Part shown: piece by piece, positions 1 through 7,730 of the stretch | How the letters are laid out: each line of letters begins with the position of its first letter | Numbering within the stretch: the stretch's first letter is position 1 | Source: an uncultured Devosia sp. | Lineage (GTDB): Bacteria; Pseudomonadota; Alphaproteobacteria; Rhizobiales; Devosiaceae | Direction of reading: 5' to 3' | Assembly (NCBI RefSeq): GCF_913055165.1 | Contig: NZ_CAJXJS010000032.1 | Location: forward strand, 1-39,519 | DNA: 39,519 bases | Made by a program: the position numbers and the translations under genes | Notes under the pieces: generated by a model | Databases searched by the model: none | What the model saw: only the letters and a program-made list of their open reading frames with translations | Told to the model about the DNA's origin: nothing

Positions 1-420
1 GGGCGTATCTCGGTCCGCTCCGCCTATCGCTCACCTGAAGTCAACCACTTCGGCAACGCCAACAAGCTGAACTGTTCGACCAATGAGAAGAACCACGCCG
101 GCCACATCTGGGATCGGCGCGACGCGAAGGGCCGCATGGGCGCCACCGCCTGCGTGATCGTCAACCGCTTCATCCCCTATTACGAGCGCACCGGCGATTG
201 GGAAGCCCTGGCCTGGTGGGTGCATGACCACCTGCCCTATTCCGATATGGAGTTCTTTCCCAAATTCGCGGCCTTCAACCTGCAATGGCGGGAAGAGCCC
301 GAGCGCACCATCTACAGCTTCATCCCACCCCGTCGCGGCCGCCTGACCAGGCCGGGCATGGACAATTGGGATGGGCGGCATGAGACGGCCTATGCGGCCA
401 TGCTCGCGGAGATCAGCTAG
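1..420 (+). CDS. C-terminal part of an unidentified protein, possibly a peptidase-M15-like domain
   Basis: The reading frame is open from base 1 and ends at TAG 418-420, so the N-terminus lies outside the window and 139 residues are visible. The fragment begins with RISVRSAYRSPEVN, followed by NCSTNEKNHAGHIWD and later WWVHDHLPY. The SAYRSPEVN stretch, a His/Asp cluster and a later His resemble the layout of zinc-dependent LAS/M15 peptidases. However, the spacing between the first His and Asp is not the canonical H-x6-D, so metal binding is uncertain. Related proteins in alphaproteobacteria are usually annotated as hypothetical, as far as I recall. Its stop codon shares bases with the stop of the convergent kdgF (CTAG at 417-420), leaving no room for a terminator. 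The coding frame is confident; the function is not. Confidence 0.55.
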   Translation, partial: GRISVRSAYRSPEVNHFGNANKLNCSTNEKNHAGHIWDRRDAKGRMGATACVIVNRFIPYYERTGDWEALAWWVHDHLPYSDMEFFPKFAAFNLQWREEPERTIYSFIPPRRGRLTRPGMDNWDGRHETAYAAMLAEIS

Positions 421-752
421 ACGAAGTCCTGCCGCATCGGCGTGAACACGTCCACCAGCCGACCCTTCTCCAGCGCCACGACGCTATGCACGAGACCCGA
501 TGGCACAATGAAGCTGCCACCCTGGCCGACCACTTCCGTCTTGCCATCGATGGTTACCTCAAAGCTGCCTTCGGCGACGTAACTGACCTGGATATGCGGG
601 TGGCTGTGCGGTGCGCCAACGGCCCCCTTCTCAAAGCCGAACTCCACCTGCATCAGCTCGGGCGTGTGAATCAGCACGCGGCGGGTATTGCCGGGCGCCA
701 GTTCGGTCCAGGCGGTTTCATTGGGTTGCGCGAAGAGCTTATGTTGGGTCAT
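417..752 (-). CDS. kdgF: KdgF-like cupin, unsaturated uronate linearising enzyme
   Basis: This is a 111-residue single-domain cupin. KdgF opens the ring of 4,5-unsaturated galacturonate or related uronates to give 5-keto-4-deoxyuronate, the substrate of KduI. The cupin metal motif is visible as H49, H51 and Q55 in PHSHPHIQ, with the second-motif His at H89 (SGLVH). This His-His-Gln-His set fits KdgF better than a generic cupin with Glu. I chose the ATG at 752, four bases after the kduD stop and preceded by GAGG inside the kduD end. A longer frame reaching 863 only reads through kduD. It is the last gene of the operon, and its place directly after kduI-kduD supports the assignment. Family identity is strong; the exact uronate stereochemistry cannot be read from sequence. 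Confidence 0.87.
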   Translation of the reverse strand: MTQHKLFAQPNETAWTELAPGNTRRVLIHTPELMQVEFGFEKGAVGAPHSHPHIQVSYVAEGSFEVTIDGKTEVVGQGGSFIVPSGLVHSVVALEKGRLVDVFTPMRQDFV

Positions 753-756
753 CTCA

Positions 757-1518
757 TTACCTCGCAAGCCAGCCGCCATCGACCGGGATGACGGCGCCAT
801 GCATGTAGTTGGACGCGGGCGCCAGCAGGAACACTGCCGCGTCGCCAATGTCTGACGGTACACCCCAGCGGCCCGCGGGAATGCGCCCGAGAATGGCAGC
901 GGACCGGTCCGGGTCGTTGCGCAGAGCCTCGGTATTGTTGGTTTCGATATAGCCGGGCGCCACGGCGTTCACATTGATGCCCTTGGCAGCCCATTCATTG
1001 GCGAGCAGCCGGGTAATGCCCAGCACCCCACTCTTGGAAGCGGTATAGCTGGCCACCCGAATGCCGCCCTGAAAGCTCAGCATTGAGGCGATATTGACGA
1101 TCCGCGCCTCGCGTTCCGCCGCGATGGCCTTGCGCCCCAGGGACTGGCTGAGGAAGAACATCGTCTTGAGATTGATGTCCATCACGCTGTCCCAGTCGTC
1201 CTCCGTGAAATCCACCGCATCGACGCGCTTGATAATGCCGGCATTGTTCACCAGCCCATCAATGGGGCCATGCTTGTCCCAGGCTGCGTCGAACATGGCC
1301 TGGGCGTCGCTGGTGGACCCTAGATCGGCCTGAACGGCGACCAGTTCGGCGCCAATCGACGCCATCAGCTCCGCCGTTTCGTCCATGGTCGACCGGCCCA
1401 CAGCGATCACCCGCCCGCCGGCCCGACCGACGCTAAGGGCAATACCCTGGCCGATGCCGGTATTGGCGCCGGTGACCATGATGGTCTTGCCCGATAGGGA
1501 AAAGGCGCTGAGATCCAT
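757..1518 (-). CDS. kduD: 2-dehydro-3-deoxy-D-gluconate 5-dehydrogenase KduD (SDR family)
   Basis: This 253-residue classical short-chain dehydrogenase has the length of E. coli KduD. It reduces 2,5-diketo-3-deoxygluconate to 2-keto-3-deoxygluconate with NAD(P)H in the cytoplasm. The cofactor motif TGANTGIG is at residues 16-23, NNAG at 91-94, and the catalytic residues are S145, Y158 and K162 (SYTASK). The N-terminal segment LSGKTIMVTGANTGIG and the neighbour kduI separate it from other SDRs. The ATG at 1518 overlaps the kduI stop as TGATG, implying translational coupling. An upstream extension of the frame lies inside kduI and is not used. 3-Oxoacyl-ACP reductase annotation would be the generic alternative, but the context makes KduD much more likely. 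Confidence 0.9.
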   Translation of the reverse strand: MDLSAFSLSGKTIMVTGANTGIGQGIALSVGRAGGRVIAVGRSTMDETAELMASIGAELVAVQADLGSTSDAQAMFDAAWDKHGPIDGLVNNAGIIKRVDAVDFTEDDWDSVMDINLKTMFFLSQSLGRKAIAAEREARIVNIASMLSFQGGIRVASYTASKSGVLGITRLLANEWAAKGINVNAVAPGYIETNNTEALRNDPDRSAAILGRIPAGRWGVPSDIGDAAVFLLAPASNYMHGAVIPVDGGWLAR

Positions 1519-2348
1519 CAGCGCAGATCCGTCATTTCGACTTCTTCGACATCGGTATAGTCGACATTGTCGCCGGCCATGGCCCAGATGAAGGTATAGG
1601 CGCCAGTGCCTGCGCCGCAATGGATCGACCAGGGCGGGGAGAGGATCGCCTGCTCATTGCGCACGATCAGGTGCCGGCTCTCATCTGGCTCACCCATCAG
1701 ATGCACCACGAAGGCGTCGGGTTTGAGGTCGAAATAGAGATAGGCCTCCATGCGCCGGTCATGCACATGGGCGGGCATGGTGTTCCAGACCGAGCCGGGT
1801 GCGAACTGCGTCAACCCGACGACCAGCTGGCAGGTTTTGACGCTGTCGGCATTCACATACTGGAAAATCGAGCGTTCATTGGCGGTTTCGTTGCTGCCCA
1901 AATCCAGCCGCTTGGCATTGGCCTTCTGCAGCAGCGTGGTTGGATAGCTGGCATGGGCAGGGGCGCTGAGCAGATAGTACTTGGCACCCTCGCCGGCAAA
2001 GCGCACATCCGTGGCGCCCATGCCAACATAGAGCATGTCGCGCGGTCCAACGGCATGGTCGGCGCCATTCACCGAGATCGTGCCGGGCTCCCCGATATTG
2101 ACCGCAATCATCTCGCGGCGATCAAGAAAATTGGCCGTGCCGGTCGGCTTGATGGCCTCCAGGGCCAGCGCGCCGCCATTGGGCACCGCCCCGCCCACGG
2201 CCATGCGGTCGTAATGGGTATAGGTCCAGCGCACCTCGCCGGCGGCAAACAGGTCATCGATCAGGAAGTTTTCGCGCAACTCATCCGTGCCCATGGCCGC
2301 GGCCGTCGAAGGGTCGATGGCAAAGCGAATGTCGAAATCGGTACTCAT
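1518..2348 (-). CDS. kduI: 5-keto-4-deoxyuronate isomerase KduI
   Basis: This 276-residue protein isomerises 5-keto-4-deoxyuronate (DKI) to 2,5-diketo-3-deoxygluconate (DKII) in pectin and unsaturated-uronate catabolism. The zinc-binding cupin residues are visible: H194 and H196 in PAHVHDRRMEAY, E201 in the same stretch, and H243 in PPWSIHCG. These match the His-His-Glu-His ligand set known for E. coli KduI within two residues of position. The length equals the usual family length of about 278. The gene begins three bases after the regulator stop and ends by overlapping kduD. I see no truncation and no missing key residue. Confidence 0.95.
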   Translation of the reverse strand: MSTDFDIRFAIDPSTAAAMGTDELRENFLIDDLFAAGEVRWTYTHYDRMAVGGAVPNGGALALEAIKPTGTANFLDRREMIAVNIGEPGTISVNGADHAVGPRDMLYVGMGATDVRFAGEGAKYYLLSAPAHASYPTTLLQKANAKRLDLGSNETANERSIFQYVNADSVKTCQLVVGLTQFAPGSVWNTMPAHVHDRRMEAYLYFDLKPDAFVVHLMGEPDESRHLIVRNEQAILSPPWSIHCGAGTGAYTFIWAMAGDNVDYTDVEEVEMTDLR

Positions 2349-2351
2349 TCT

Positions 2352-3098
2352 CTAGTCCTGTTTACTGGTGCTTTGTTCGGCCAGGCGGGCGCGATACCGG
2401 TCCTGGCTGCGCGAGAGGTGATCGCGCATGGCTTCGCGGGCGCCATCGGCATCGCGGGCGGCAATGGCGTTGAGAATGCGGCGATGCTCTTCATGCAGGC
2501 CGACCTGGTATTCATAGGTCAACACGCTGTCCGTGCCCCAGGGCGAGGCGACATCGCAGGGAATTGTGCGACTGCCCAGGGCATCAAGCACTTCCAGATA
2601 GAACGGGTTGTTCGTGGCCGCGGCTATGGCGCGGTGAAAGGCGAAGTCCGTCTTGCCGGTTGGATTGCCGGCAGCCATCAGGCGTCCGAATTCATTCCAG
2701 GCCTCCTGGATGGCCGCGACCTGGCTGGTGCTGTGGCGCTGCGCGGCAAGCCCCGCACTTTCAATCTCGATGCCCATACGCACTTCGAGCACGTTCAGGG
2801 CCACCGAAATCTTGTTCGAGCGTTCGCCGGCAATGGCGCTGAAGGCCGAGCTGGCCTGCGCCATAACGAAGACCCCAGCCCCCTGCCTGGGTTCGACCAT
2901 GCCATCGGCCGCGAGTGCCGCGATGGCCTCGCGCACCACGGTGCGGCTGACCCCGAATTGCGCGGTAAGCTGGCTTTCGGTGGGAAGCTTCTCGCCGGGC
3001 CCGAACTCGCCCGAGCCGATGCGCTTGCGCAGCGCATCGACCACGATGGCGGCCAGCTTGGGCTTTCGAACCGGGTTTGCGACGTCCACCAGGGCCAT
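2352..3098 (-). CDS. GntR-family (FadR/FCD subfamily) transcriptional regulator of the uronate operon
   Basis: This is a 248-residue protein. An N-terminal winged helix-turn-helix covers about residues 13-80 (KLPTESQLTAQFGVSRTVV, then the wing REAIAALAADGMVEPRQGAG). A C-terminal all-helical FCD ligand-binding domain covers about 95-235, with FHRAIAAATNNPFY and LHEEHRRILNAI typical of FadR-type regulators. These proteins bind short palindromes and usually repress until a sugar acid binds. I chose the ATG at 3098, four bases after the TRAP permease stop. A longer frame up to 3281 only overlaps that permease. Being encoded inside the operon it probably controls, it likely acts as an autoregulated repressor responding to a uronate or KDG-type intermediate. 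UxuR- or KdgR-like names are possible, but the exact ortholog cannot be fixed. Confidence 0.9.
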   Translation of the reverse strand: MALVDVANPVRKPKLAAIVVDALRKRIGSGEFGPGEKLPTESQLTAQFGVSRTVVREAIAALAADGMVEPRQGAGVFVMAQASSAFSAIAGERSNKISVALNVLEVRMGIEIESAGLAAQRHSTSQVAAIQEAWNEFGRLMAAGNPTGKTDFAFHRAIAAATNNPFYLEVLDALGSRTIPCDVASPWGTDSVLTYEYQVGLHEEHRRILNAIAARDADGAREAMRDHLSRSQDRYRARLAEQSTSKQD

Positions 3099-3102
3099 CA
3101 GA

Positions 3103-4383
3103 TCACCGGAACAGACTTGGCAGCCACAAGGACAGGGCCGGGATATAGGTGACCAGACCCAGCACCAGGATGCCGGCCAGATAGAAAGGCCAGACGCTGC
3201 GCATGGCCGCCCAGATGGAGATCTTGCCCACGGCCGCGGCGACGAATTGCACCGGCCCCAGCGGCGGGGTGTTGAGCCCAATGCCGAGGTTGAGAATCAT
3301 GATCACCCCGAAATGCACCGGATCAACGCCGAAGCTGGTGACCATGGGCAGGAAGATCGGCGTCGTGATGATGATCAGCGGGCCCATATCCATGAAGGTG
3401 CCAAGCAGCAGCAGCAGCACATTGATCAGCAGCAGCACCATCAGCGGATCGCTGGTGAGCTGGCCCACCATTTCGGTCAGGATCGGCGCCACCCGGAGAT
3501 AGGCCATCAACCAGCCGAATGAGGCCGCCGCACCAATGATGAACAGCACCATGGCGGTGGTCCGCACGGCGCCGGTGACGCAGTGGACGAAGTTCGACCA
3601 GTTCATGCTGCGATAGATCAGGAGCGTCACGAGGAATGCGTAGATGACCGCGATGCAGGAGCTTTCCGTGGCCGTGAAGATACCCGAGCGCACGCCGCCA
3701 AAGATGATGGCGATGAGCAACAGGCCGGGGATCGAAATGATGAAGTATTGCAGGGCCTTGGCAAAGCCCGGGAAAGGCTCGGTGGGATAGCCGCGCTTGC
3801 GGGCCACGACATAGGCGGTGACCATGAGCGCCAAGGCCAGCAACAGGCCCGGAATGACGCCGGCAGTGAAGAGATCGGCAATCGAAATGCGCCCGCCGCC
3901 GGACAGCGAATAGATGATCATATTGTGGCTGGGCGGCAGCAACAGGGCGATCAGCGCCGCCATCGAGGTCACGTTGACCGCATAGTCGGCCCCATAGCCG
4001 CGCGCCTTCATCTGCGGGATCATGATGCCGCCAACCGCCGCCGCCTCCGCCACGGCCGAGCCGGAAATACCGCCGAACAGGGTCGAGGCCACCACATTGA
4101 CCTGTCCCAACCCGCCCCGGATATGTCCGACGACGGCGCCGGCGAAGGCGATTATGCGAGCGGCGATACCGCCACGCATCATCAGGTCGCCGGCAAAGAT
4201 GAAGAAGGGGATGGCCAGCAGCGTAAAGGGCGAGACGCCGGAATTCAGCTGCTGAAACACCACCACGGGCGGGCGGCCCAGATAGACGATGGTGGCAAAG
4301 CTGGCGATGCCCAGAGAGAAGGCAATGGGGGTCCCCACGACCATCAGCAGGCCGAAGACACCAAAGAGAATCCAGTATTCCAT
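3103..4383 (-). CDS. TRAP transporter large permease (DctM subunit)
   Basis: This 426-residue, very hydrophobic protein has about a dozen predicted membrane helices, typical of the DctM/SiaM large subunit. This subunit carries the substrate and Na+ across the inner membrane. Family landmarks include the N-terminal GTPIAFSLG, FAGDLMMRGG, LFGGISGSAVAEAAAVGG and the C-terminal LNTPPLGPVQFVAAAVG. The start ATG at 4383 lies five bases after the dctQ-like stop. The stop is four bases before the GntR gene. Together with the binding protein and small permease it forms one tripartite importer, and the downstream kdu genes imply a uronate or unsaturated oligouronate cargo. The substrate is inference from context only. 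Confidence 0.95.
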   Translation of the reverse strand: MEYWILFGVFGLLMVVGTPIAFSLGIASFATIVYLGRPPVVVFQQLNSGVSPFTLLAIPFFIFAGDLMMRGGIAARIIAFAGAVVGHIRGGLGQVNVVASTLFGGISGSAVAEAAAVGGIMIPQMKARGYGADYAVNVTSMAALIALLLPPSHNMIIYSLSGGGRISIADLFTAGVIPGLLLALALMVTAYVVARKRGYPTEPFPGFAKALQYFIISIPGLLLIAIIFGGVRSGIFTATESSCIAVIYAFLVTLLIYRSMNWSNFVHCVTGAVRTTAMVLFIIGAAASFGWLMAYLRVAPILTEMVGQLTSDPLMVLLLINVLLLLLGTFMDMGPLIIITTPIFLPMVTSFGVDPVHFGVIMILNLGIGLNTPPLGPVQFVAAAVGKISIWAAMRSVWPFYLAGILVLGLVTYIPALSLWLPSLFR

Positions 4384-4388
4384 TGCGA

Positions 4389-4916
4389 TCAGGCCTCGGA
4401 AACAGTGTGGTCAGCGGCCTCGGCGTCCACTGGTTCGCCTGCAAGCCTGAGCGCCATGCGCTCGGCAATGAACAGGCAGATCAGCACGCCCGACACCACG
4501 ATGGGAAGGTAGGTGAAGGTCTGCGGCAGGCCGAGAACGGGAATGCGCACGCTCCAGCCCCGAATGGCCAGCTCCAGTCCATACCAGACCATGCCAAAGG
4601 CAAAGGCGAAGATGGCAATGTCGCTGAAGCCGCGCAGCCAGGGCTTGGCCGCAGGGGGCATGACATAGAGCAGCACATCAAAGCCCATATGGAACTTCTC
4701 GCGCACGCCCACAGCCGCACCCAGGAAGATGAACCAGCTCATGATCATGATCGAGGCCCCCTCGGTCCAGGGCGGCGACGCGTTGACCACGTAGCGCATA
4801 TAGACCTGGTAGGCGACCAAAATGGTCATGACCACAAGGCCGGTTCCGGCAAGCCACAAGGCGGCGGTCGATATCGCGCCAAAGACGCGGCTGATGGCCA
4901 GGAGCCCGTTCTTCAT
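4389..4916 (-). CDS. TRAP transporter small permease (DctQ subunit)
   Basis: This 175-residue membrane protein has four predicted helices (around 15-35, 50-70, 90-112 and 130-152), the standard topology of DctQ subunits. The small permease pairs with DctM and helps dock the periplasmic binding protein. The motif YQVYMRYVVNASPPWTEG, with Arg, Trp and Glu near the second helix, and GAAVGVREKFHMGFD are diagnostic of the family. A GGGAG Shine-Dalgarno lies nine bases before the ATG at 4916. The gene is separated from the binding-protein gene by a strong hairpin (see 4941-4968) and from the large permease by only five bases. Confidence 0.95.
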   Translation of the reverse strand: MKNGLLAISRVFGAISTAALWLAGTGLVVMTILVAYQVYMRYVVNASPPWTEGASIMIMSWFIFLGAAVGVREKFHMGFDVLLYVMPPAAKPWLRGFSDIAIFAFAFGMVWYGLELAIRGWSVRIPVLGLPQTFTYLPIVVSGVLICLFIAERMALRLAGEPVDAEAADHTVSEA

Positions 4917-4940
4917 CGGCTCATTCTCCCAAGGAAAGTC

Positions 4941-4968
4941 TCCGGGCCGGCACGACAGCCGGCCCGGA
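4941..4968 (-). promoter_or_regulatory. Intercistronic hairpin between TRAP binding protein and permease genes
   Basis: There is a perfect 11-bp inverted repeat, TCCGGGCCGGC at 4941-4951 and its complement at 4958-4968, with a six-base loop. It begins nine bases after the binding-protein stop codon and lies before the small-permease ribosome-binding site. No T-run follows, so it is not a full intrinsic terminator. Such stem-loops after a binding-protein gene commonly protect the upstream mRNA or partly attenuate readthrough, giving more binding protein than permease. The structure is seen directly; its role is inferred. Confidence 0.65.
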
Positions 4969-4976
4969 CATCAGCA

Positions 4977-5957
4977 TCAGCCTTCGGTGGCCTGGATGCG
5001 GGCAACCAGATCCTGCAGCTTGGGATCGGTGACATACTTCTCATAGACCGGCTTCATCGCTTCGATGAACGGGGTCTTGTCGACTTCGTTGATCTGCACG
5101 CCGAGCGCTTCGACCGCAGCCTTGGACTCCACTTCCTTGGCGGCCCAGAGCTCACGCTGGTAGGCAACCGATTCCTTGGCGGCTTCGCGCATGGCCTGCT
5201 GGTCTTCCGGGCTCAGGCCGTCCCAGACGATCTTGGAGACCACCAGCACTTCGGGCACCATCAGGTGTTCATCCAGCGAATAGAACTGGGCCACCTCGGC
5301 ATGGCCGGCGGTATCATAGCTGGGATAGTTGTTCTCGGCGCCATCGATCACGCCGGTCTGGATGCTCGAATAGACTTCGCCATAGGGCATCGGGGTGGCA
5401 TTGCCGCCCAGGGCGCCGACCATGTCCACGAAGATATCGGAACCCATGACGCGGAACTTGAGGCCTTCCATGTCGGCCGGCGAAGAGATCGGCTTCTTGC
5501 TGTTGTAGAACGAACGCGCGCCGCCGTCGTAATAGGCCAGGGCAATGACATCCACGGCCTCGAAAGCGGCCAGGATTTCGTCGCCGATCGGACCATCCAG
5601 CACATTGTGGAAGTGCTCGGCAGAGCGGAAGATATAGGGCAGCTGCGTGACGGTGGCTTCGGGCACCTGCGTGCCAAAGGCGCCGATCGAGATGCGGTTG
5701 AGGTCAATCACACCGAACTGGGTCTGTTCGATCGTGTCAGCTTCCTGACCGAGCTGAGCGGAGTGGAACACTTCCACCGAGTAGCGGCCATCGGTCTTTT
5801 CCGAAAGCAGTTCACCGAACTTCTTGACGGCTTCGACCGTCGGATAGCCATCCGGGTGCGTGTCCGACGAGCGCAGTACGGTCTGGGCGCTGACTGCCGA
5901 AACCATAAGTGTAGACGCGACGACGGCAGCAGCCGCCATCTTAGGCAGATGAAACAT
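4977..5957 (-). CDS. TRAP transporter substrate-binding protein (DctP family)
   Basis: This 326-residue protein has a signal peptide of about 24 residues (hydrophobic core [15 protein letters not shown], cleavage after SAVSA). The mature part begins [19 protein letters not shown], the usual first beta strand of DctP/SiaP proteins. It captures substrate in the periplasm and delivers it to the DctQM permease. The family Arg that binds the ligand carboxylate is likely within [15 protein letters not shown], and [13 protein letters not shown] is the typical second hinge region. The best start is the ATG at 5957, preceded by GGGAGGA. It is the first gene of the uronate operon. DctP proteins of this type often bind uronates, but I infer the ligand from the downstream kdu genes. 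Confidence 0.95.
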   Translation of the reverse strand: MFHLPKMAAAAVVASTLMVSAVSAQTVLRSSDTHPDGYPTVEAVKKFGELLSEKTDGRYSVEVFHSAQLGQEADTIEQTQFGVIDLNRISIGAFGTQVPEATVTQLPYIFRSAEHFHNVLDGPIGDEILAAFEAVDVIALAYYDGGARSFYNSKKPISSPADMEGLKFRVMGSDIFVDMVGALGGNATPMPYGEVYSSIQTGVIDGAENNYPSYDTAGHAEVAQFYSLDEHLMVPEVLVVSKIVWDGLSPEDQQAMREAAKESVAYQRELWAAKEVESKAAVEALGVQINEVDKTPFIEAMKPVYEKYVTDPKLQDLVARIQATEG

Positions 5958-6103
5958 GGTTGTCCTCCCAATGAGTTACAGGCAAGGGTTGGGCCGGCTC
6001 TACCGCCGCTGCCACCGATGCCGCAGATGCACGGACGAGATATTCTCCCCTGCTCTCAGGCGCCGCAGGCGTATGTGCAAGTGCCGGCAGACCTGATGCC
6101 AAA

Positions 6104-6132
6104 CTTGTATGGAAGATGAATTTCCGTGTCAA
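6104..6132 (-). promoter_or_regulatory. Sigma-70-like promoter of the TRAP-kdu operon
   Basis: Read on the minus strand there is a perfect -35 box TTGACA (6127-6132), then exactly 17 bases, then TACAAG (6104-6109, four of six matches to TATAAT). This would start transcription near 6097 and give a leader of roughly 140 bases before the binding-protein ATG at 5957. The rest of the region 5958-6299 holds the leader with no recognisable gene, the operators described separately, and the lpdA terminator. The promoter is a motif match, not demonstrated. Confidence 0.6.
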
Positions 6133-6146
6133 CACATCTTCCATAC
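6107..6146. promoter_or_regulatory. Inverted-repeat operator overlapping the uronate operon promoter
   Basis: GTATGGAAGATG at 6107-6118 is repeated as its exact complement CATCTTCCATAC at 6135-6146, 12 bp per arm and 16 bp apart (arm centres 28 bp apart). One arm abuts and overlaps the -10 element, the other lies just upstream of the -35, so a protein bound to both would block RNA polymerase. The operon encodes its own FadR-type regulator, the obvious candidate ligand-responsive repressor. The symmetry is seen directly; the protein partner is inferred. Confidence 0.55.
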
Positions 6147-6175
6147 CAGAACTTATTCCGCCTCATAATATCAGT

Positions 6176-6199
6176 CAACATATGATTTTTCGTATGTTG
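6176..6199. promoter_or_regulatory. Second inverted repeat upstream of the uronate promoter
   Basis: CAACATATG at 6176-6184 faces CGTATGTTG at 6191-6199, nine bases per arm with one mismatch and a six-base spacer. It lies about 30 bp upstream of the first operator, in an AT-rich patch. A TTGACT box lies at 6173-6178 on the minus strand, but no good -10 sits at 17 bp from it. It could be an auxiliary operator for the same regulator or an activator site. Support is only the symmetry and position. Confidence 0.35.
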
Positions 6200-6229
6200 T
6201 ATGATGAATTTTCCGCCGGCTTCCGGATC

Positions 6230-6268
6230 AAAATAAAACCTCCCGGAACCGAGATTCCGGGAGGTTTT
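6230..6268 (-). terminator. Intrinsic terminator after lpdA
   Basis: There is a perfect 14-bp stem (6235-6248 with 6255-6268; core CCTCCCGGAA) with a six-base loop. Read on the minus strand the second arm runs into TTTTATTTTG. It starts about 30 bases after the lpdA stop and separates lpdA from the divergently regulated TRAP-kdu promoter region. This is the classic GC stem plus U-run layout. Confidence 0.85.
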
Positions 6269-6299
6269 GATAGGAAAGTCGGTCCGAGCGGCCGGCGAA

Positions 6300-7709
6300 C
6301 TAGATGTGGATAGCGCCATCACCCAAGGACAAGGCGGCCTCGCGAATGGCTTCGCTCAGCGTCGGATGCGCATGGGTGGTGCGCGCGAGATCTTCAGAAG
6401 CGCCGGAGAATTCCATCAGCGTCACCAGCTCATGGATCATCTCGCCGGCATTCTTGCCCACGATGTGCGCTCCCAGCACGCGGTCCGTCTCGACATCGGC
6501 GAGAATTTTGACAAAGCCCTGCGTCGCCAGCATCGCCTTGGCGCGGCCATTGGCGGTGAAGGGGAACTTGCCGATCTTGTAGTCTACGCCGTCTGCCTTG
6601 AGTTCATCCTCGGTCTTGCCGACCGAGGCGACTTCCGGATTGGTGTAGACGACTGCCGGGATGGCCGCATAGTTCACATGACCGGCCTGGCCAGCCAGGA
6701 TTTCGGCCACGGCGATACCCTCGTCCTCGGCCTTGTGGGCCAGCATCGGGCCGGCGATCACGTCACCAATGGCATAAATGCCATCGACCGAACTCTTGTA
6801 GTGACCATCGACCCGCACACGGCCGCGCTCATCCAGGGCCACCCCGGCAATGTCGAGCCCGAGCCCCTCGGTATGCGGCTTGCGGCCGATGGCGACCAGC
6901 GCCACATCGGCCCCGAGTTCCTCGGCTTCGCCACCCTTGGCGGCCTCCACCTTGACCTTGAGCGAGCCGTCGTCCTGCTTTTCGATGCCGGCAACCTTGC
7001 TCGAAAGCTTGAACTCCATGCCCTGCTTTTGCAGCATGCGCTGGAACTGGCGGGCCACTTCGCTGTCCATGCCGGGCAGTATGCGATCGAGATACTCCAC
7101 CACGGTGACCTGAGCCCCCAGACGCATCCAGACCGAACCCAGTTCCAAGCCGATCACGCCAGCGCCGATAACGACCAGCTTGTTGGGCACCTTTTCCAGA
7201 TTCAGCGCGCCGGTCGAGGTGACGACCTGCTTCTCGTCGATCTCGATACCCGGCAGATTGGCCGAAACCGAACCTGTGGCGATGACGATATTCTTGGTGG
7301 CGATCTCGGTCTGGGCGCCGCTCTGCGGGGTCACCAGCACCTTGCCGGCGGCCGGGATCGAGCCGATGCCGCGGAACACAGTGATCTTGTTCTTCTTGAA
7401 CAGGTAATCGACACCACCGACATTGGAGGCGACCGTCTCGCTCTTGTGGGTGAGCATCTGCTTGAGATTGAGCTGGGGCGCGGGAATATCGATACCCAGG
7501 GCCTTGAAGCCATGACCGGCTTCCTCGAATAGTTCGGAGGCATGCAGCAGCGCCTTGGACGGGATGCAGCCGATATTGAGGCAGGTGCCGCCAAGGGTCG
7601 CCCATTTCTCCACCACGGCCACCTTCATGCCCAGCTGCGCCGCGCGGATCGCGCAGACATAGCCGCCCGGGCCCGAGCCGATGATGGTAAGGTCGAATTG
7701 GTCTGCCAT
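6300..7709 (-). CDS. lpdA: Dihydrolipoyl dehydrogenase (E3)
   Basis: This 469-residue FAD enzyme reoxidises the dihydrolipoyl group of the E2 subunit and passes electrons to NAD+. The N-terminal FAD motif is [12 protein letters not shown] (residues 9-20). The redox-active disulfide is C43/C48 in [13 protein letters not shown]. The NAD-binding motif [16 protein letters not shown] lies near the middle, and the C-terminal catalytic HAHPTLSE (His and Glu) is intact. It lies downstream of sucA-sucB in the same direction, so it is the probable E3 of the 2-oxoglutarate dehydrogenase complex. It may also serve other 2-oxo acid dehydrogenases. A GAGG site precedes the ATG at 7709. It starts 21 bases after the LysE-type exporter gene and ends at a strong terminator. 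Confidence 0.96.
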   Translation of the reverse strand: MADQFDLTIIGSGPGGYVCAIRAAQLGMKVAVVEKWATLGGTCLNIGCIPSKALLHASELFEEAGHGFKALGIDIPAPQLNLKQMLTHKSETVASNVGGVDYLFKKNKITVFRGIGSIPAAGKVLVTPQSGAQTEIATKNIVIATGSVSANLPGIEIDEKQVVTSTGALNLEKVPNKLVVIGAGVIGLELGSVWMRLGAQVTVVEYLDRILPGMDSEVARQFQRMLQKQGMEFKLSSKVAGIEKQDDGSLKVKVEAAKGGEAEELGADVALVAIGRKPHTEGLGLDIAGVALDERGRVRVDGHYKSSVDGIYAIGDVIAGPMLAHKAEDEGIAVAEILAGQAGHVNYAAIPAVVYTNPEVASVGKTEDELKADGVDYKIGKFPFTANGRAKAMLATQGFVKILADVETDRVLGAHIVGKNAGEMIHELVTLMEFSGASEDLARTTHAHPTLSEAIREAALSLGDGAIHI

Positions 7710-7730
7710 TGTTCTTGCCTCAGAGAATGA

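Noticed and set aside
1620..3152. Plus-strand open frame of about 510 codons opposite kduI and the GntR gene
   Set aside because: It spans two well-supported genes on the other strand and the gap between them, with no family features.
5941..6144. 67-codon minus-strand frame covering the TRAP operon leader, considered as a leader peptide
   Set aside because: Its start lies upstream of the predicted promoter, it has no ribosome site, and it overlaps the binding-protein start in another frame.
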